Positions 54,104 through 64,000 of a stretch of DNA of 64,000 nucleotides are shown here, one piece after another. The DNA comes from Closterium sp. Naga37s-1 (taxonomy: Eukaryota; Streptophyta; Zygnematophyceae; Desmidiales; Closteriaceae), in assembly GCA_947471745.1 (NCBI GenBank), contig CANJKZ010000092.1, positions 4,631,001 through 4,695,000 on the forward strand, written 5' to 3'. The first letter of the stretch is position 1. Each line of letters opens with the position of its first letter. The notes under the pieces were generated by a model. That model was not told the origin of the DNA and ran no database searches. It was given only the letters and a program-made list of their open reading frames with translations. A program made the position numbers and the translations under genes.

Positions 54104-54313
54104 CGAACGACCTGAATGTCGTTGCATATTCGGGTGGCGCATGCTCAAATAAACCTACCAGAACAATTCCGTCTTGGATCGCGCGCAAAGAAAAGTTCGA
54201 CACCTGCGATGACGGCCGCGTCTGCCGACAAATGCTAAGGAAGCGCTCGGATCCCTATTGGCTTAGGGAAAAGAGTCGAACGACCTGAGTGATGTTGCTT
54301 TTTCGGGTGGCCC
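54104..54313 (+). repeat. Satellite of about 175 bp, third block
   Basis: Continues the unit broken at 38117 (CGAACGACCTGAATGTCG) and ends at GGGTGGCCCA, where the small LTR element is inserted. Confidence 0.9.
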
Positions 54314-55905
54314 ATGTCAGAATGTTATTCTCTAGCCTGTAGTGGGGTGCTCTATAGCGAGTACAGCCCATCTAGGGTTTGCTATATGTATCCTCATTGC
54401 TGCTAGTGAAAACCTCTCTCTTTTGCCTAAACTGTTTCTTGCCTAGCTAGGACTCTCCTAGCTATGGCTCCTGATCCTAACTCTACACACTATCTTCACA
54501 TGGAATCAGAGCACATACGCTCCTGGCCTGTGGGCCCTCCTACTGCTTCCGCTGCCCTACGCTGTGTCGCGCGCCCCGTGGTGCGCGGCCTCTTATTTTT
54601 CATCCCGCCGCGCGCTCGGGGCGCGCGGCGGTTTTCTGCCCGCCGTGCGCCCCGAGGCGCGCGGCGGTTTACTGCTGTGGGGGAGCCAGCGCGCGCCCCG
54701 CCCGTCCGTCGCGGAGCCCTGGGGAGCATGCGCGGCCCCCCACCCTGCCCGTCGCGGCGCTCTGGGGAGCCCGCGAGCCCCCCGTCCGTCCGTCGCGACG
54801 CCCTCGGGAGCCCGCGAGCGCCCCGCCCGTCGGTCGCGACGCACTGGGGAGCCAGCGGGCGCCCTGCGTGGTCGTCGCGACGCCCTGGGGAGGCCGCGCG
54901 CGCCCCGTCAGCTCGTCGCGGCGCCCTCGGGAGGCCGCGCGCGCCCCGCCAGGCCGTCGCGGCGCCCTGGGGAGCCGCGCGCGCGTCCCCCCCGCCCGTC
55001 CGTCGCGGCGCCCAGGGGAGCAGCGCGCGCCACGCCCCTTCCCTCGCCCCACCCGTCCGTTCTGGCGCCCTAGAGGCGCGCGCCTTCCCCCCCCTCTCCG
55101 TCCCCCGCGCTCCTGCCCCTATCCCACCCGTTTTAGGGTTTGGGGGTGAGGAGTGTGGGGGTGGTGGTTGTGGGGGTGTCCGTTGTGCGCGCCGTGCCCT
55201 TCTCCTCCTCCTCCTTTGTCTCCCACTGCTGCAGCTGTCGTTGAGGGGGGTGGATGAGTGGGAGACTGGGGTTTAGGGTTTTAGGGGGGTGCGTGGGAGT
55301 GGAGCTAGGGTTTGAGCAGTGGGTGTGTGTCGAGGGTGTGGGGCAGTTGGAGGAGGTTGTGTGGAGGTACCTGTCGTGTCGCTTGCAGCGCCTGTAGTCC
55401 GTCGCCCTTGCTTCGGTAGCCAGTGAGCCTGCTGCACCAGTCGCCAGTGGGTCCGTTGCTCCTGCCGCTCTTCTATAGCCGCCGAGCCAGTTACTCCAGT
55501 AGTCCGTCGCCCTTGCTTCGGTAGCCTCTGAGTCAGCCGCTCCTGTGCCCGTGCCTCTGCAGCTTCAGTCGTTGCCTCCCATCTTCTCTACCTCCACAAC
55601 CCCTCCTCCTCCTCACTTGCCCGCTGTGATTAGCTCTAGCTTTGCTTACCTTTGTGAACTCCTGCTCTATACCTGCTTGCTCATTGTACTGATTACACCC
55701 CACTTTGGCTATGGGGGTGTGTCAGAATGTTATTCTCTAGCCTGTAGTGGGGTGCTCTATAGCGAGTACAACCCATCTAGGGTTTGCTATATGTATCCTC
55801 ATTGCTGCTAGTGAAAACCTCTCTCTTTTGCCTAAACTGTTTCTTGCCTAGCTAGGACTCTCCTAGCTATGGCTCCTGATCCTAACTCTACACACTATCT
55901 TCACA
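54314..55905 (+). mobile_element. Small non-autonomous LTR element (1.6 kb)
   Basis: LTRs of about 186 bp at 54314-54500 and 55720-55905 (one substitution seen), target duplication GCCCA on both sides (54309-54313, 55906-55910), primer site TGGAATCAGAGC after the 5' LTR, and purine tract CTATGGGGGTG before the 3' LTR. The 1.2-kb interior is GC-rich, with CGCCGCGCGC-type repeats, and has no gag or pol. The LTR is a relative of the composite's outer LTR (shared TGTCAGAATGTTAT, GCTATATGTATCC). It is whole as a non-autonomous element and young. Confidence 0.9.
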
Positions 55906-56104
55906 GCCCATGCTCAAATACACCTAGCAGAGCAATTTCGGCTTGGTTGGCGCGCAAAGAAAACTTCGGCGCCTGCGATGACGGCCGCGTCTGCCGACAA
56001 ATGCCAAGGAAGCGCTCGGATCCCTATGCGCGTAGGGAAAAGCGTCGAACGACCTGACTGTCGTTGCATATTCGGGTGGCCCATGCTCAAATACACCCAC
56101 CTGT
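55906..56104 (+). repeat. Satellite of about 175 bp, fourth block
   Basis: Resumes with GCCCATGCTCAAATACACC, covers about one unit and stops in the next at AATACACCCAC, where an LTR fragment begins. Confidence 0.9.
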
Positions 56105-56180
56105 GTGAAGAATGAGGAATGAATGACTAGGAAATGAGTTGGGTACAAATATGAAACCCTAGGAAACTGTACCCCATAGT
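56105..56180 (-). mobile_element. Truncated LTR fragment
   Basis: Reads (plus strand) GAGTTGGGTACAAATATG and AAACTGTACCCCATAGTG, matching the minus strand of the nested copia's LTR in its middle part. It is cut off on the right by the 28-bp array, so only about 75 bp remain. Confidence 0.7.
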
Positions 56181-59100
56181 GTCCCACCCCACCCCATTCT
56201 CCCTCTTTCCATCACCCCGCCCCATTCTCCCGCTTTCCATCGCCCCGCCCCATTCTTCCGCTTTCCATCGCCCCGCCTCATTCTTCCTCTTTCCATCGGC
56301 CCGCCCCATTCTCCCTCTTTCCATCACCCTGCCCCATTCTCCCTCTTTCCATCACCCCGCCCCATTCTCTTGCTTTCCGTCACCCCGCCCCATTCTCCCT
56401 CTTTCCATCACCCAGCCCCATTCCCCTTCTTTCAAACACCCCGCCCCATTATCCCGCTTTCCATCACCCAGCCCCATTCCCCCTCTTTCCATCACCCTGC
56501 CCCATTCTCCCTCTTTCCATCACCCCGCCCCGTTCTCCCTCTTTCCATCACCCCGCCCCATTCTCCCGCTTTCCACCACCTCGCCCCATTCTCCCGCTTT
56601 CCATCACCCCGCCCCATTCTCCCGCTTTCCATCACCCCGCCCCATTCTCCCTCTTTCCATCACCCCACCTCATTCTCCCGCTTTCCATCATCCCGCCCCA
56701 TTCTCCCTCTTTCCATCACCCCGCCCCATTCTCCCTCTTTCAATCACCCCGCCCCATTCTCCCACTTTCCATCACCCCGCCCCATTCTCCCTCTTTCCAT
56801 CACCCAGCCCCATTCTCCCTCTTTCTATCACCCTGCACCACTCTCCCTCTTTCCATCACCCCGCCCCGTTCTCCCGATTTCCATCACCCCGCCCCGTTCT
56901 CCCGTTTTCCATCACCCCGCCCCATTCTCCCGCTTTCCATCACCCCGCCCCATTCTCCCGCTTTCCATCAACCCGCCCCATTCTCCCTCTTTCCATCACC
57001 CCGCCCCATTCTCCCTCTTTCCATCACCCCGCCCCATTCTCCCTCTTTCCATCACCCCGCCCCATTCTCCCGCTTTCCATCACCCCGCCCCATTCTCCCG
57101 ATTTCCATCGACCCGCCCCATTCTTCCGCTTTCTATCGCCCCGCCCCATTCTCCCTCTTTCCATCACCCCGCCCCATTTGCCCTCTTTCAATCACCCCGT
57201 CCCAATCTCCCACTTTTCGTCACCCCGCCCTATTCTCCCTCTTTCCATCACCCCGCCCCATTCTCCTTCTTTCCATCACCTAGCCACATTCTCCCTCTTT
57301 CCATCACCCTGCCCCATTCTCCCTCTTTCCATCACCCCGCCCCGTTCTCCCTCTTTCCATCACCCCGCCCATTCTCCCGCTTTCCATCACCTCGCCCCAT
57401 TCTCCCGCTTTCCATCACCCCGCCCCATTCTCCCGCTTTCCATCACCCCGCCCCATTCTCCCTCTTTCCATCACTCCACCCCATTCTCCCGCTTTCCATC
57501 ATCCCGCCCCATTCTCCCGCTTTCCATCAACCCGCCCCATTCTCCCTATTTCAATCACCCCGCCCCATTCTCCCACTTTCCATTACCCCGCCCCATTCTC
57601 CCTCTTTCCATCACCCAGCCCATTTCTCCCGCTCTCCATCACCCCGCCCCATTCCCCATCTTTCCATCACCCCACCCCATTCTCCCGCTTTCCATCACAC
57701 AGCCCCATTCTCCCGCTTTCCATCACCCTGCCCCATTCTCCCTCTTTCCATCACCCAGCCCATTTCTCCCGCTTTCCATCACCCCGCCCCATTCTCCCGC
57801 TTTCCATCACCCCGCCCCATTCTCCCGCTTTCCATCACCCCGCCCCATTCTCCCGCTTTCCATCACCCCGGCCCATTCCCCCGCTTTCCATCACCCCGCC
57901 CCATTCTCTCGCTTTCCATCGCCCCACCCCATTCTCCCTCTTTTCCTCACCAGCCCATTTCTCCCTCTTTCCATCACCCAGCCCATTTCTCCCTCTTTCC
58001 ATCACCCCGCCCCATTCTCCCTCTATCCATCACCCCGCCCCATTCTCCCTCTTTCCATCACCCCGCCCCATTCTCCCGCTTTCCATCGCCCCGCCCCATT
58101 CTTCCGCTTTCCATCGCCCCGCCTCATTCTTCCTCTTTCCATCGGCCCGCCCCATTCTCCCTCTTTCCATCACCCTGCCCCATTCTCCCTCTTTCCATCA
58201 CCACGCCCCATTCTCTTGCTTTCCGTCACCCCGCCCCATTCTCCCTCTTTCCATCACCCAGCCCCATTCCCCTTCTTTCAAACACCCCGCCCCATTATCC
58301 CGCTTTCCATCACCCAGCCCCATTCTCCCTCTTTCCATCACCCTGCCCCATTCTCCCTCTTTCCATCACCCTGCCCCGTTCTCCCTCTTTCCATCACCCC
58401 GCCCCATTCTCCCGCTTTCCATCACCTCGCCCCATTCTCCCGCTTTCCATCACCCCGCCCCATTCTCCCGCTTTCCATCACCCCGCCCCATTCTCCCTCT
58501 TTCCATCACCCCACCCCATTCTCCCGCTTTCCATCATCCCGCCCCATTCTCCCTCTTTCCACCACCCCGCCCCATTCTCCCTCTTTCAATCACCCCGCCC
58601 CATTCTCCCACTTTCCATCACCCCGCCTCATTCTCCCTCTTTCCATCACCCAACCCATTTCTCCAGCTCTCCATCACCCCGCCCCATTCTCCCTCTGTCC
58701 ATCACCCCACCCCATTCTCCCGCTTTCCATCACACAGCCCCATTCTCCCGCTTTCCATCCCCCTGCCCCATTCTCCCTCTTTCCATCACCCAGCCCATTT
58801 CTCCCGCTTTCCATCACCCCGCCCCATTCTCCCGCTTTCCATCACCCCGCCCCATTCTCCCGCTTTCCATCACCCGCCCCATTCTCCCGCTTTCCATCAC
58901 CCCGGCCCATTCTCCCGCTTTCCATCACCCCGCCCCATTCTCCCTCTTTCCATCACCCAGCCCATTTCTCCCTCTTTCCATCACCCAGCCCATTTCTCCC
59001 TCTTTCCATCACCCCGCCCCATTCTCCCTCTTTCCATCACCCCGCCCCATTCTCCCTCTTTCCATCACCCCGCCCCATTCTCCTGCTTTCCATCGCCCCA

Positions 59101-59545
59101 CCCCATTCTTCCGCTTTCCATCGCCCCGCCTCATTCTTCCTCTTTCCATCGCCCCGCCCCATTCTTCCTCTTTCCATCACCCTGCCCCATTCTCCCTCTT
59201 TCCATCACCCCGCCCCATTCTCTTGCTTTCCGTCACCCCGCCCCATTCTCCCTCTTTCTATCACCCAACCCCATTCCCCTTCTTTCAAACACCCCGCCCC
59301 ATTATCCCGCTTTCCATCACCCCGCCCCGTTCTCCCTCTTTCCATCACCCCGCCCCATTCTCCCGCTTTCCATCACCTCGCCCCATTCTCCCGCTTTCCA
59401 TCACCCCGCCCCATTCTCCCACTTTCCATCACCCCGCCCCATTCTCCCTCTTTCCATCACCCCACCCCATTCTCCCGCTTTCCATCATCCCGCCCCATTC
59501 TCCCTCTTTCCATCACCCCGCCCCATTCTCCCTCTTTCAATCACC
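56181..59545 (+). repeat. 28-bp minisatellite, about 120 copies, with higher-order repeats
   Basis: Unit CACCCCGCCCCATTCTCCC plus TCTTTCCAT or GCTTTCCAT; the two variants alternate in long patterns. A distinctive run of about nine units (CATCGCCCCGCCTCATTC, CATCGGCCCGCC or CATCGCCCCGCC, TTCTCTTGCTTTCCGTCACC, CTTTCAAACACC, ATTATCCCGC) occurs near 56230-56465, 58080-58315 and 59090-59315. Blocks of 1 to 2 kb have therefore been duplicated inside the array. With 28 not a multiple of 3 and no stop in the unit, frames stay open for over 1000 codons; these are not genes. Confidence 0.95.
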
Positions 59546-59732
59546 CCGTCACGATAGCGTGGCAGTTCCCCCTTAGCTCTTGCCTCTAGGACGTGGGACA
59601 AGGAGCTCAAACTCTTGGTGAGTGCCTGAAGGTGGGTGTGGCATACGGCAGAAGATTACGTGACCGTGTGGGTGGAATCATATGAATGTAAAGGCACTGA
59701 ATATGACGTGCGAATAAACAGAAGCTGCTTAC

Positions 59733-60601
59733 GATGGACTCTTTCCGTGTCGATCCTGTTGCATTCGACTTTTTGAGTCTTTCACTTCCAGCCAGATCAA
59801 TCAAGTTGAGGATCCCATGCGTTGTCTCGCCAGTGTCCTGACAGGAAAGAGAAGGATTAAATAGTTAGAGCTACAAGTTTCGCCCAAAACTGCTGCAAGA
59901 CTTGAATTACATTTAATCACTCACCCGATTCCTGCCGTTCAGTCTGATGGTGAAAACGGCATGACTGCGTGACGACTCCTCGTTCATGTCTGTCCTTCCA
60001 ACGGACCTGCAAATAAACATGATTCGAACTTAGTACCTCTTGCTTGAACACAAGTGCAAATTCCACAAGCAAGCTGTGATCATCCGTACCTCTTCTTGTG
60101 TGCATGAGCGAAAACCTTAGCTGCTTTCTCCACAGACTGCACAGTGACAACATTGAGGCCAAGCACTGTAGTGCTGCCATCCTTCTCGTGAATGATGTTG
60201 TACAGAGAAAGCTCCGCCTTCTTTGCTGCCGCACTTCCCTTCTCAGGCTTCGAGCTTGTAACACTTCCCTTCTCAGGCTTGGAGCTTGTAGCCTCGTCAT
60301 CGTTGTGGTACCCTTTCAGCAGGTCGTGGATGGCCTCGTTGTGGATCTCGAGAAGGGAAACCTGCAGGATACCAAAAAACAATGTTCAGTTGCTGCAGGT
60401 TGCACAGAACCACCAAGAACAAAAGATGCATGAACGCACCTGAATGGTTTATAACCATCCCATGGTGTACTTTTCACTGCTGACTCGAAAAATCTGCTGC
60501 ATAGAGCGTGGAATAACTCCACGGAGAGTCTCGTCGAAGGTGTCCCCAAACATGGTATGAGTTTTCCCAGAACCGGTCTGGCCATAAGCGAAGATACATA
60601 C
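59733..60601 (-). CDS. Kinesin motor domain exons (kinesin-14-like; possible pseudogene)
   Basis: Four consecutive minus-strand exons in phase: 60601-60440 ([20 protein letters not shown], the P-loop), 60361-60090 ([17 protein letters not shown], with a duplicated SSKPEKGS block), 60006-59925 (switch [16 protein letters not shown]) and 59837-59733 (switch [15 protein letters not shown]). This is a microtubule motor ATPase; [15 protein letters not shown] and the P-loop region suit kinesin-14, but the subfamily is uncertain. The first exon has an in-frame TAA six residues after the YTMG tail (GWL, stop, TIQ), where kinesins usually have Tyr in W-x-Y. Upstream exons would lie right of the copia at 61-64 kb; downstream ones are not found left of 59733, where the minisatellite starts. 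Confidence 0.8.
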
Positions 60602-61033
60602 CTGAAAGGAAAACCGTGAAAAACTGGGTCAGAAGTGTTATAGTCACAATAGGCTTGAATGTGCCTAAAACGAAAGATAGAGAGCACAGACGGATTTCTG
60701 CACAGCGGCTTCAAACGTTGATAGCGTTCTGCTCACAGCTGCAAATGACTTGATTCAAATTGGATCTGGAGCGTCTTCACGTCTTCTACAATTATCAATT
60801 TAGATTGCACGATTTGATAAAGAATTGACGACACAGCGTCGGTTTGAACGAACGGTACTATGGCAGCCACTATAGTCTTAGAACACAAGATAGGAAGAGT
60901 TACGAGTTGGGAATGACTCCCAGCTCCTACAAACCCCAAGAGCCGAGGTACAGTGATGTGGAACAGTGCCACACTGTCCCCAAACACGAAGGGTCTCGAA
61001 ACTACCCTTCACTAGGGCCTACACCAAGTGAAA
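60602..61033. other. Probable kinesin intron remnant, no gene recognised
   Basis: About 430 bp between the kinesin P-loop exon and the LTR of the right-edge copia. The one minus-strand ORF in it (60733-60987) does not resemble kinesin. Confidence 0.45.
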
Positions 61034-61454
61034 TGTTACACTACACAAAGTAATGTAACTATCTTCAATATCTTGAGGTGTACCCTTTTGGTAAGCTTCG
61101 AAATCACTTGAGGCTTGACACCAAGGCTCGGGCTCTTCATCACAAACTCATCCTTGAGTTCTTGATGGGTCTGCTGCACACACCTGCGACACGCCGAACA
61201 TTCGACACAGGACAAAATAGAAACCGCGCACGACAAAATAGAAACCGCGCGCGAGACACAAACGACCGCGTAACACGCGTCTAGCGATAACTCGCTATTG
61301 ACTCGACACACACACTCGACATCATGACTCAACATTCACACACAATTATAAGCATGAAATATATATTATCCCATGCCCTCATACCATTCCATACACACAC
61401 ACATTCACGCACACGGACAACAAGCCGAGTGCAAACCGTAGGGTTGCACCAACA
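61034..61454 (-). repeat. 3' LTR of the right-edge copia
   Basis: Inner end at 61454 (minus-strand TGTTGGTGCAACC) is clear. The outer end is placed at TGTTACACT near 61034 because it gives TG...CA ends and a plausible length; the partner LTR is off-window. Confidence 0.6.
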
Positions 61455-61495
61455 AACTCCCCCTCGGATTGTTGGCCTTAGGATATGTTGCTCTC

Positions 61496-63997
61496 TCAGT
61501 TCAGAGCCATCCCAGCCAGCTTGCAACACTTCCAATGCTGCTGCTCCACCAGCCTCTTGGTCATCATGTCAGCCGGCTGCCCCGTGGTCTTCACGTAGCG
61601 CAACTCAACTTCACCCGCGGTTACCATGCTCCTCGTCCAATGCCACTTCACCCTCATGTGCTTCGTGAGTCCATGCAACACAGGGTTCTTAGCAAGAGCA
61701 ATGGCACCCTGGCTGTCACAGTACAGTGGGGTAGGTCCTTGCTGCTCCTCCCCCAATTCAGACAACAAACGCCGCTGCCACACAATCTCCCGTACGGCAC
61801 GGAAGAGTGCCATGTACTCGGACTCCACCGAGCTCAAAGCTTGGTCAACCTGCTTCTTGCTCTCCCAAGCAGTTGGGCCTCCACCAACACAGCATATGAA
61901 GCCTCCCACACTTGTCATGTCCTCTGGTTCTGATGCATATGAAGCATCCGAGTAGTCGGTGAGGAACAAACGCCCGGGTTCAACACCATCCGCGCCCTTT
62001 TGGCGCCTTTGTGCCGCCGCCGAGTATTGCAGCCCAACGGTCGGTGTTTGGCCAAGATACTTGGCCACCCTCATTCCAGCTGCTACCTGCTCCTCATTAG
62101 GGCATTGCACAACCCTAGCCAGCTGCCCGGTAGCAAACGCAACGTCCGGTCGGGTGTTTACCGCCGCATACATGAGGCTGCCCACCAACGAGTGAAATCG
62201 GTGCCTCTCCTCTTCACCAACGCTCTCCTCCTCTGGTCCCTTCACACACTTGAACCCAGAGGGAAAGGGTGTAGCCACATGGCCTTCACTCTGCCCAAAG
62301 TTGGCAGCCAATGCCTCCAGGTACTTTCGTTGATGCACCCGCATGCACCGCTTCTCCACATCTCGTTCGATGTGGAGCCCAAGGTAGAAGCTCACGTCAC
62401 CAAGGGCCTTGCACTTGAACTTGTCTTGAAGCTTCAGCATCACCTCCTTCACAAGGTCAGAAGAGGGTGAGAAAATGAGGATGTCATCCACATAAACCAC
62501 CATGAAACTCCTCTGCTCCCCCTCGCCAAGCATGAACAAGGAGTGATCGGCCGTTGAGGGAGTGAAGCCGATCCCCTCCAACACTTCGCGCAGCTTCATG
62601 TACCATTGCCTAGGGGCCTGCTTCAGCCCATAGAGGGCCTTCTTCAGCTTCCACACTCTGCCACTACCATCATCAAACCCCTCTGGCTGCGCCATAAAAA
62701 TCTCCTCCTCAAGGATGCCGTTAAGGAATGCCGTTACGATGTCCATTTGCTTTACTACCCATCCTTTGATGGCGGCTCCCGCGAATAGGGTTCGCAGCGT
62801 CGTCGGCTTCACCACAGGGGCAAACAGCTCCTTGAAGTCCACCTTCTCCTTCTGCTGGTACCCCTTGGCTACAAGCCTAGACTTGTAGTGCTCGATCTTG
62901 CCGTCGGCATCCGACTTGATTTTGAAGAGCCACTTGGACGTTATCGCCGTACGCCCCTCCGGTAGCTCCACCAATTCAAACGTGTCATTCTCCTCGATGC
63001 TCTTCAGCTCACTCTCCATGGCCTTCTTCCACTCCTCAGCATCACTACTCTCCAAAGCCTCCTTGAGAGTTGCTGGTTCTCCCGGCATCTCCACCGGAGA
63101 GAAGAACGCGAAGGCACACTCCTCGTAGTCACTCTCCTCGTCGTCTCCGACCATCATTGCCGCTCCGGCCAGGGCTGTCTTGCCCTGCTTTCCCGGCGCA
63201 TCATAGGTCAGCCTATTAGGGGGTTGAACTCTCCTCTTCCCCCTTCCTTCCTCCTCAGCTGCAGGGACTTGAAGGCCTTGGCGTTGCTGCGGTGTGGCTC
63301 GAATCCGTGGAGCACTCGTAGTACGGGAAGGGAGTGACGGTGCACGCTCGCTCACTTGCTGCACCTCCTCCTCTTCTTCCTCTGCATCATTGGCCTCCTC
63401 TCCCCCATTCACAAGGGAGGATTGCCTTGTGGTTGTGCTGCCGCTGCTCAGCTCCAAAGGCAGCTCCACATGCTCCAAACCGGAACTCTTCACCTCCCCA
63501 AACCGCACGCCTATCTTCGCCTCATTCTCCGCCTTCCAATCCTTGTACATGAAGTTCTCCATGAACTTGCAGTCCCTGCTCACCAAGAACTTCTTGGTGA
63601 ATGGGTCCCAAAGAAGCCATCCCTTGCTGTTTTGAGCCATGCCCAAGTGCACGGCCCACACCGCCTTGGCACCAAGCTTGTTGTGCCGAAGATGCTTAGG
63701 CACGAGCGCCATGCACATGCACCCGAACACCCGAAGCATATCCACCTTTGGCTTCCTTCCTAGCCACTCCACATAGGGCACCCATTTGTCTGCTCCCACA
63801 TGAGTCAAGGCTCTGTTCTTGGCCACACACGCGCTCCGCACCGCATCAGGCCAGAAATAGTCGGGTAGCCCGGCTTCAATGAGCAACCCGCGTGCCGCCT
63901 CCGTGATTGTGCGGTTCGCTCGCTCGGCGATGCCGTTCATTGCAGGGGAGTATGGCATGGTGAGGGAGTGCCGAATACCATTCTTCTTCAGCCACAA
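61496..63997 (-). CDS. Copia integrase C-terminus, reverse transcriptase and RNase H
   Basis: 833 residues visible. The integrase end shows PYSPAMNGIAERANRTITEA. An acidic and Ser-rich linker follows, then RVT_2 (KWLFKIKSDADGKIEHYKSR, VTAFLNGILEEEIFMAQPEG, VVYVDDILIF) and RNase H (TSVGGFICCVGGGPTAWESK, KHMRVKWHWTRSMV). It resembles the Tnt1-type Pol layout. The frame is open from the window edge to its stop. Confidence 0.9.
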   Translation of the reverse strand: MWLKKNGIRHSLTMPYSPAMNGIAERANRTITEAARGLLIEAGLPDYFWPDAVRSACVAKNRALTHVGADKWVPYVEWLGRKPKVDMLRVFGCMCMALVPKHLRHNKLGAKAVWAVHLGMAQNSKGWLLWDPFTKKFLVSRDCKFMENFMYKDWKAENEAKIGVRFGEVKSSGLEHVELPLELSSGSTTTRQSSLVNGGEEANDAEEEEEEVQQVSERAPSLPSRTTSAPRIRATPQQRQGLQVPAAEEEGRGKRRVQPPNRLTYDAPGKQGKTALAGAAMMVGDDEESDYEECAFAFFSPVEMPGEPATLKEALESSDAEEWKKAMESELKSIEENDTFELVELPEGRTAITSKWLFKIKSDADGKIEHYKSRLVAKGYQQKEKVDFKELFAPVVKPTTLRTLFAGAAIKGWVVKQMDIVTAFLNGILEEEIFMAQPEGFDDGSGRVWKLKKALYGLKQAPRQWYMKLREVLEGIGFTPSTADHSLFMLGEGEQRSFMVVYVDDILIFSPSSDLVKEVMLKLQDKFKCKALGDVSFYLGLHIERDVEKRCMRVHQRKYLEALAANFGQSEGHVATPFPSGFKCVKGPEEESVGEEERHRFHSLVGSLMYAAVNTRPDVAFATGQLARVVQCPNEEQVAAGMRVAKYLGQTPTVGLQYSAAAQRRQKGADGVEPGRLFLTDYSDASYASEPEDMTSVGGFICCVGGGPTAWESKKQVDQALSSVESEYMALFRAVREIVWQRRLLSELGEEQQGPTPLYCDSQGAIALAKNPVLHGLTKHMRVKWHWTRSMVTAGEVELRYVKTTGQPADMMTKRLVEQQHWKCCKLAGMALN

Positions 63998-64000
63998 CCC

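Larger units (their letters stand above)
61034..64000 (-). mobile_element. Ty1/copia element, right edge (5' part outside window)
   Basis: The minus-strand pol frame begins at the window edge in mid-integrase and ends at 61496. It is followed by a purine tract (GAGGGGGAGTTT) and an LTR that starts TGTTGGTGCAACC on the minus strand. The visible coding part is unbroken. It lies next to a kinesin exon and may sit in a kinesin intron. A different lineage from the composite and nested copias. Confidence 0.88.

Noticed and set aside
54464-55276. 270-codon ORF inside the small LTR element, seeming to start in the LTR
   Set aside because: Low-complexity Arg/Pro/Ala sequence with no gag or pol motif; better explained as GC-rich leader.
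56179-59589. Two Pro/Ser/His-rich ORFs of more than 1000 codons
   Set aside because: The 28-bp array has no stop in any forward frame; the two ORFs overlap almost completely, so neither is convincing as a protein.
60733-60987. Upstream kinesin exon on the minus strand
   Set aside because: The translation lacks any kinesin motor motif expected before the P-loop exon.

Overview
The window looks like nuclear DNA of a green plant lineage. Genes are split by short GT-AG introns with CT-rich acceptors. One gene encodes a PSI1-type DUF3475/DUF668 protein, a family I know only from plants. Ty1/copia retrotransposons dominate the non-genic DNA. GC-rich coding sequence, few genes and extreme minisatellite growth would suit a streptophyte alga or an early land plant, but the species is inference. 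Nothing prokaryotic is visible.

Layout. 1-5066: a copia element, probably lying in an intron of the next gene. 5430-10699: channel copy 1, a gene for a voltage-gated, CNBD-type potassium channel whose 5' half is off the left edge or displaced. 11193-18751: channel copy 2, a head-to-tail paralogue with the whole S1-to-CNBD layout. 19067-20229 (-): a PPPDE/DeSI-like thiol peptidase, convergent with channel copy 2. 22150-26726: a PSI1-like protein with a long disordered tail, divergent from the peptidase. 27850-29268: a small coiled-coil, Gln-rich protein of unknown role. 31.1-33.1 kb (-): a partial copia. 33.2-33.9 kb: degenerate repeats with traces of a DEAH-helicase motif I. 34238-35852 (-): a hAT-like/ZNF862-like gene. 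36.5-56.1 kb: a satellite of about 175 bp, split by a 16-kb composite copia element (which holds a second, whole-length copia inside it) and by a small non-autonomous LTR element. 56.2-59.5 kb: a 28-bp minisatellite array. 59733-60601 (-): exons of a kinesin motor domain. 61.0-64.0 kb (-): another copia running off the right edge.

The most unusual theme is that many tandem repeats in the host genes span a 5' splice site. Each unit carries the last bases of an exon plus the GT donor and the first intron bases. This occurs in both channel genes, in at least two introns of the PSI1-like gene, and as a longer duplication near the hAT-like gene. The arrays hold 2 to about 125 units and would present rows of equivalent donors to the spliceosome. 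In channel copy 1 the exon that should carry the K+ selectivity filter is absent and a 20-bp array stands in its place.

The second theme is insertion history. Target-site duplications (CGAAC, CGTAG, GCCCA) and nearly identical LTR pairs show three recent insertions into or around the satellite. The 16-kb element has a third, different LTR inside it, yet is bordered by one matching target duplication, so it seems to have integrated as a three-LTR composite. Coordinates of exons were worked out by hand from splice signals and reading-frame phase and may be off by a base or two.
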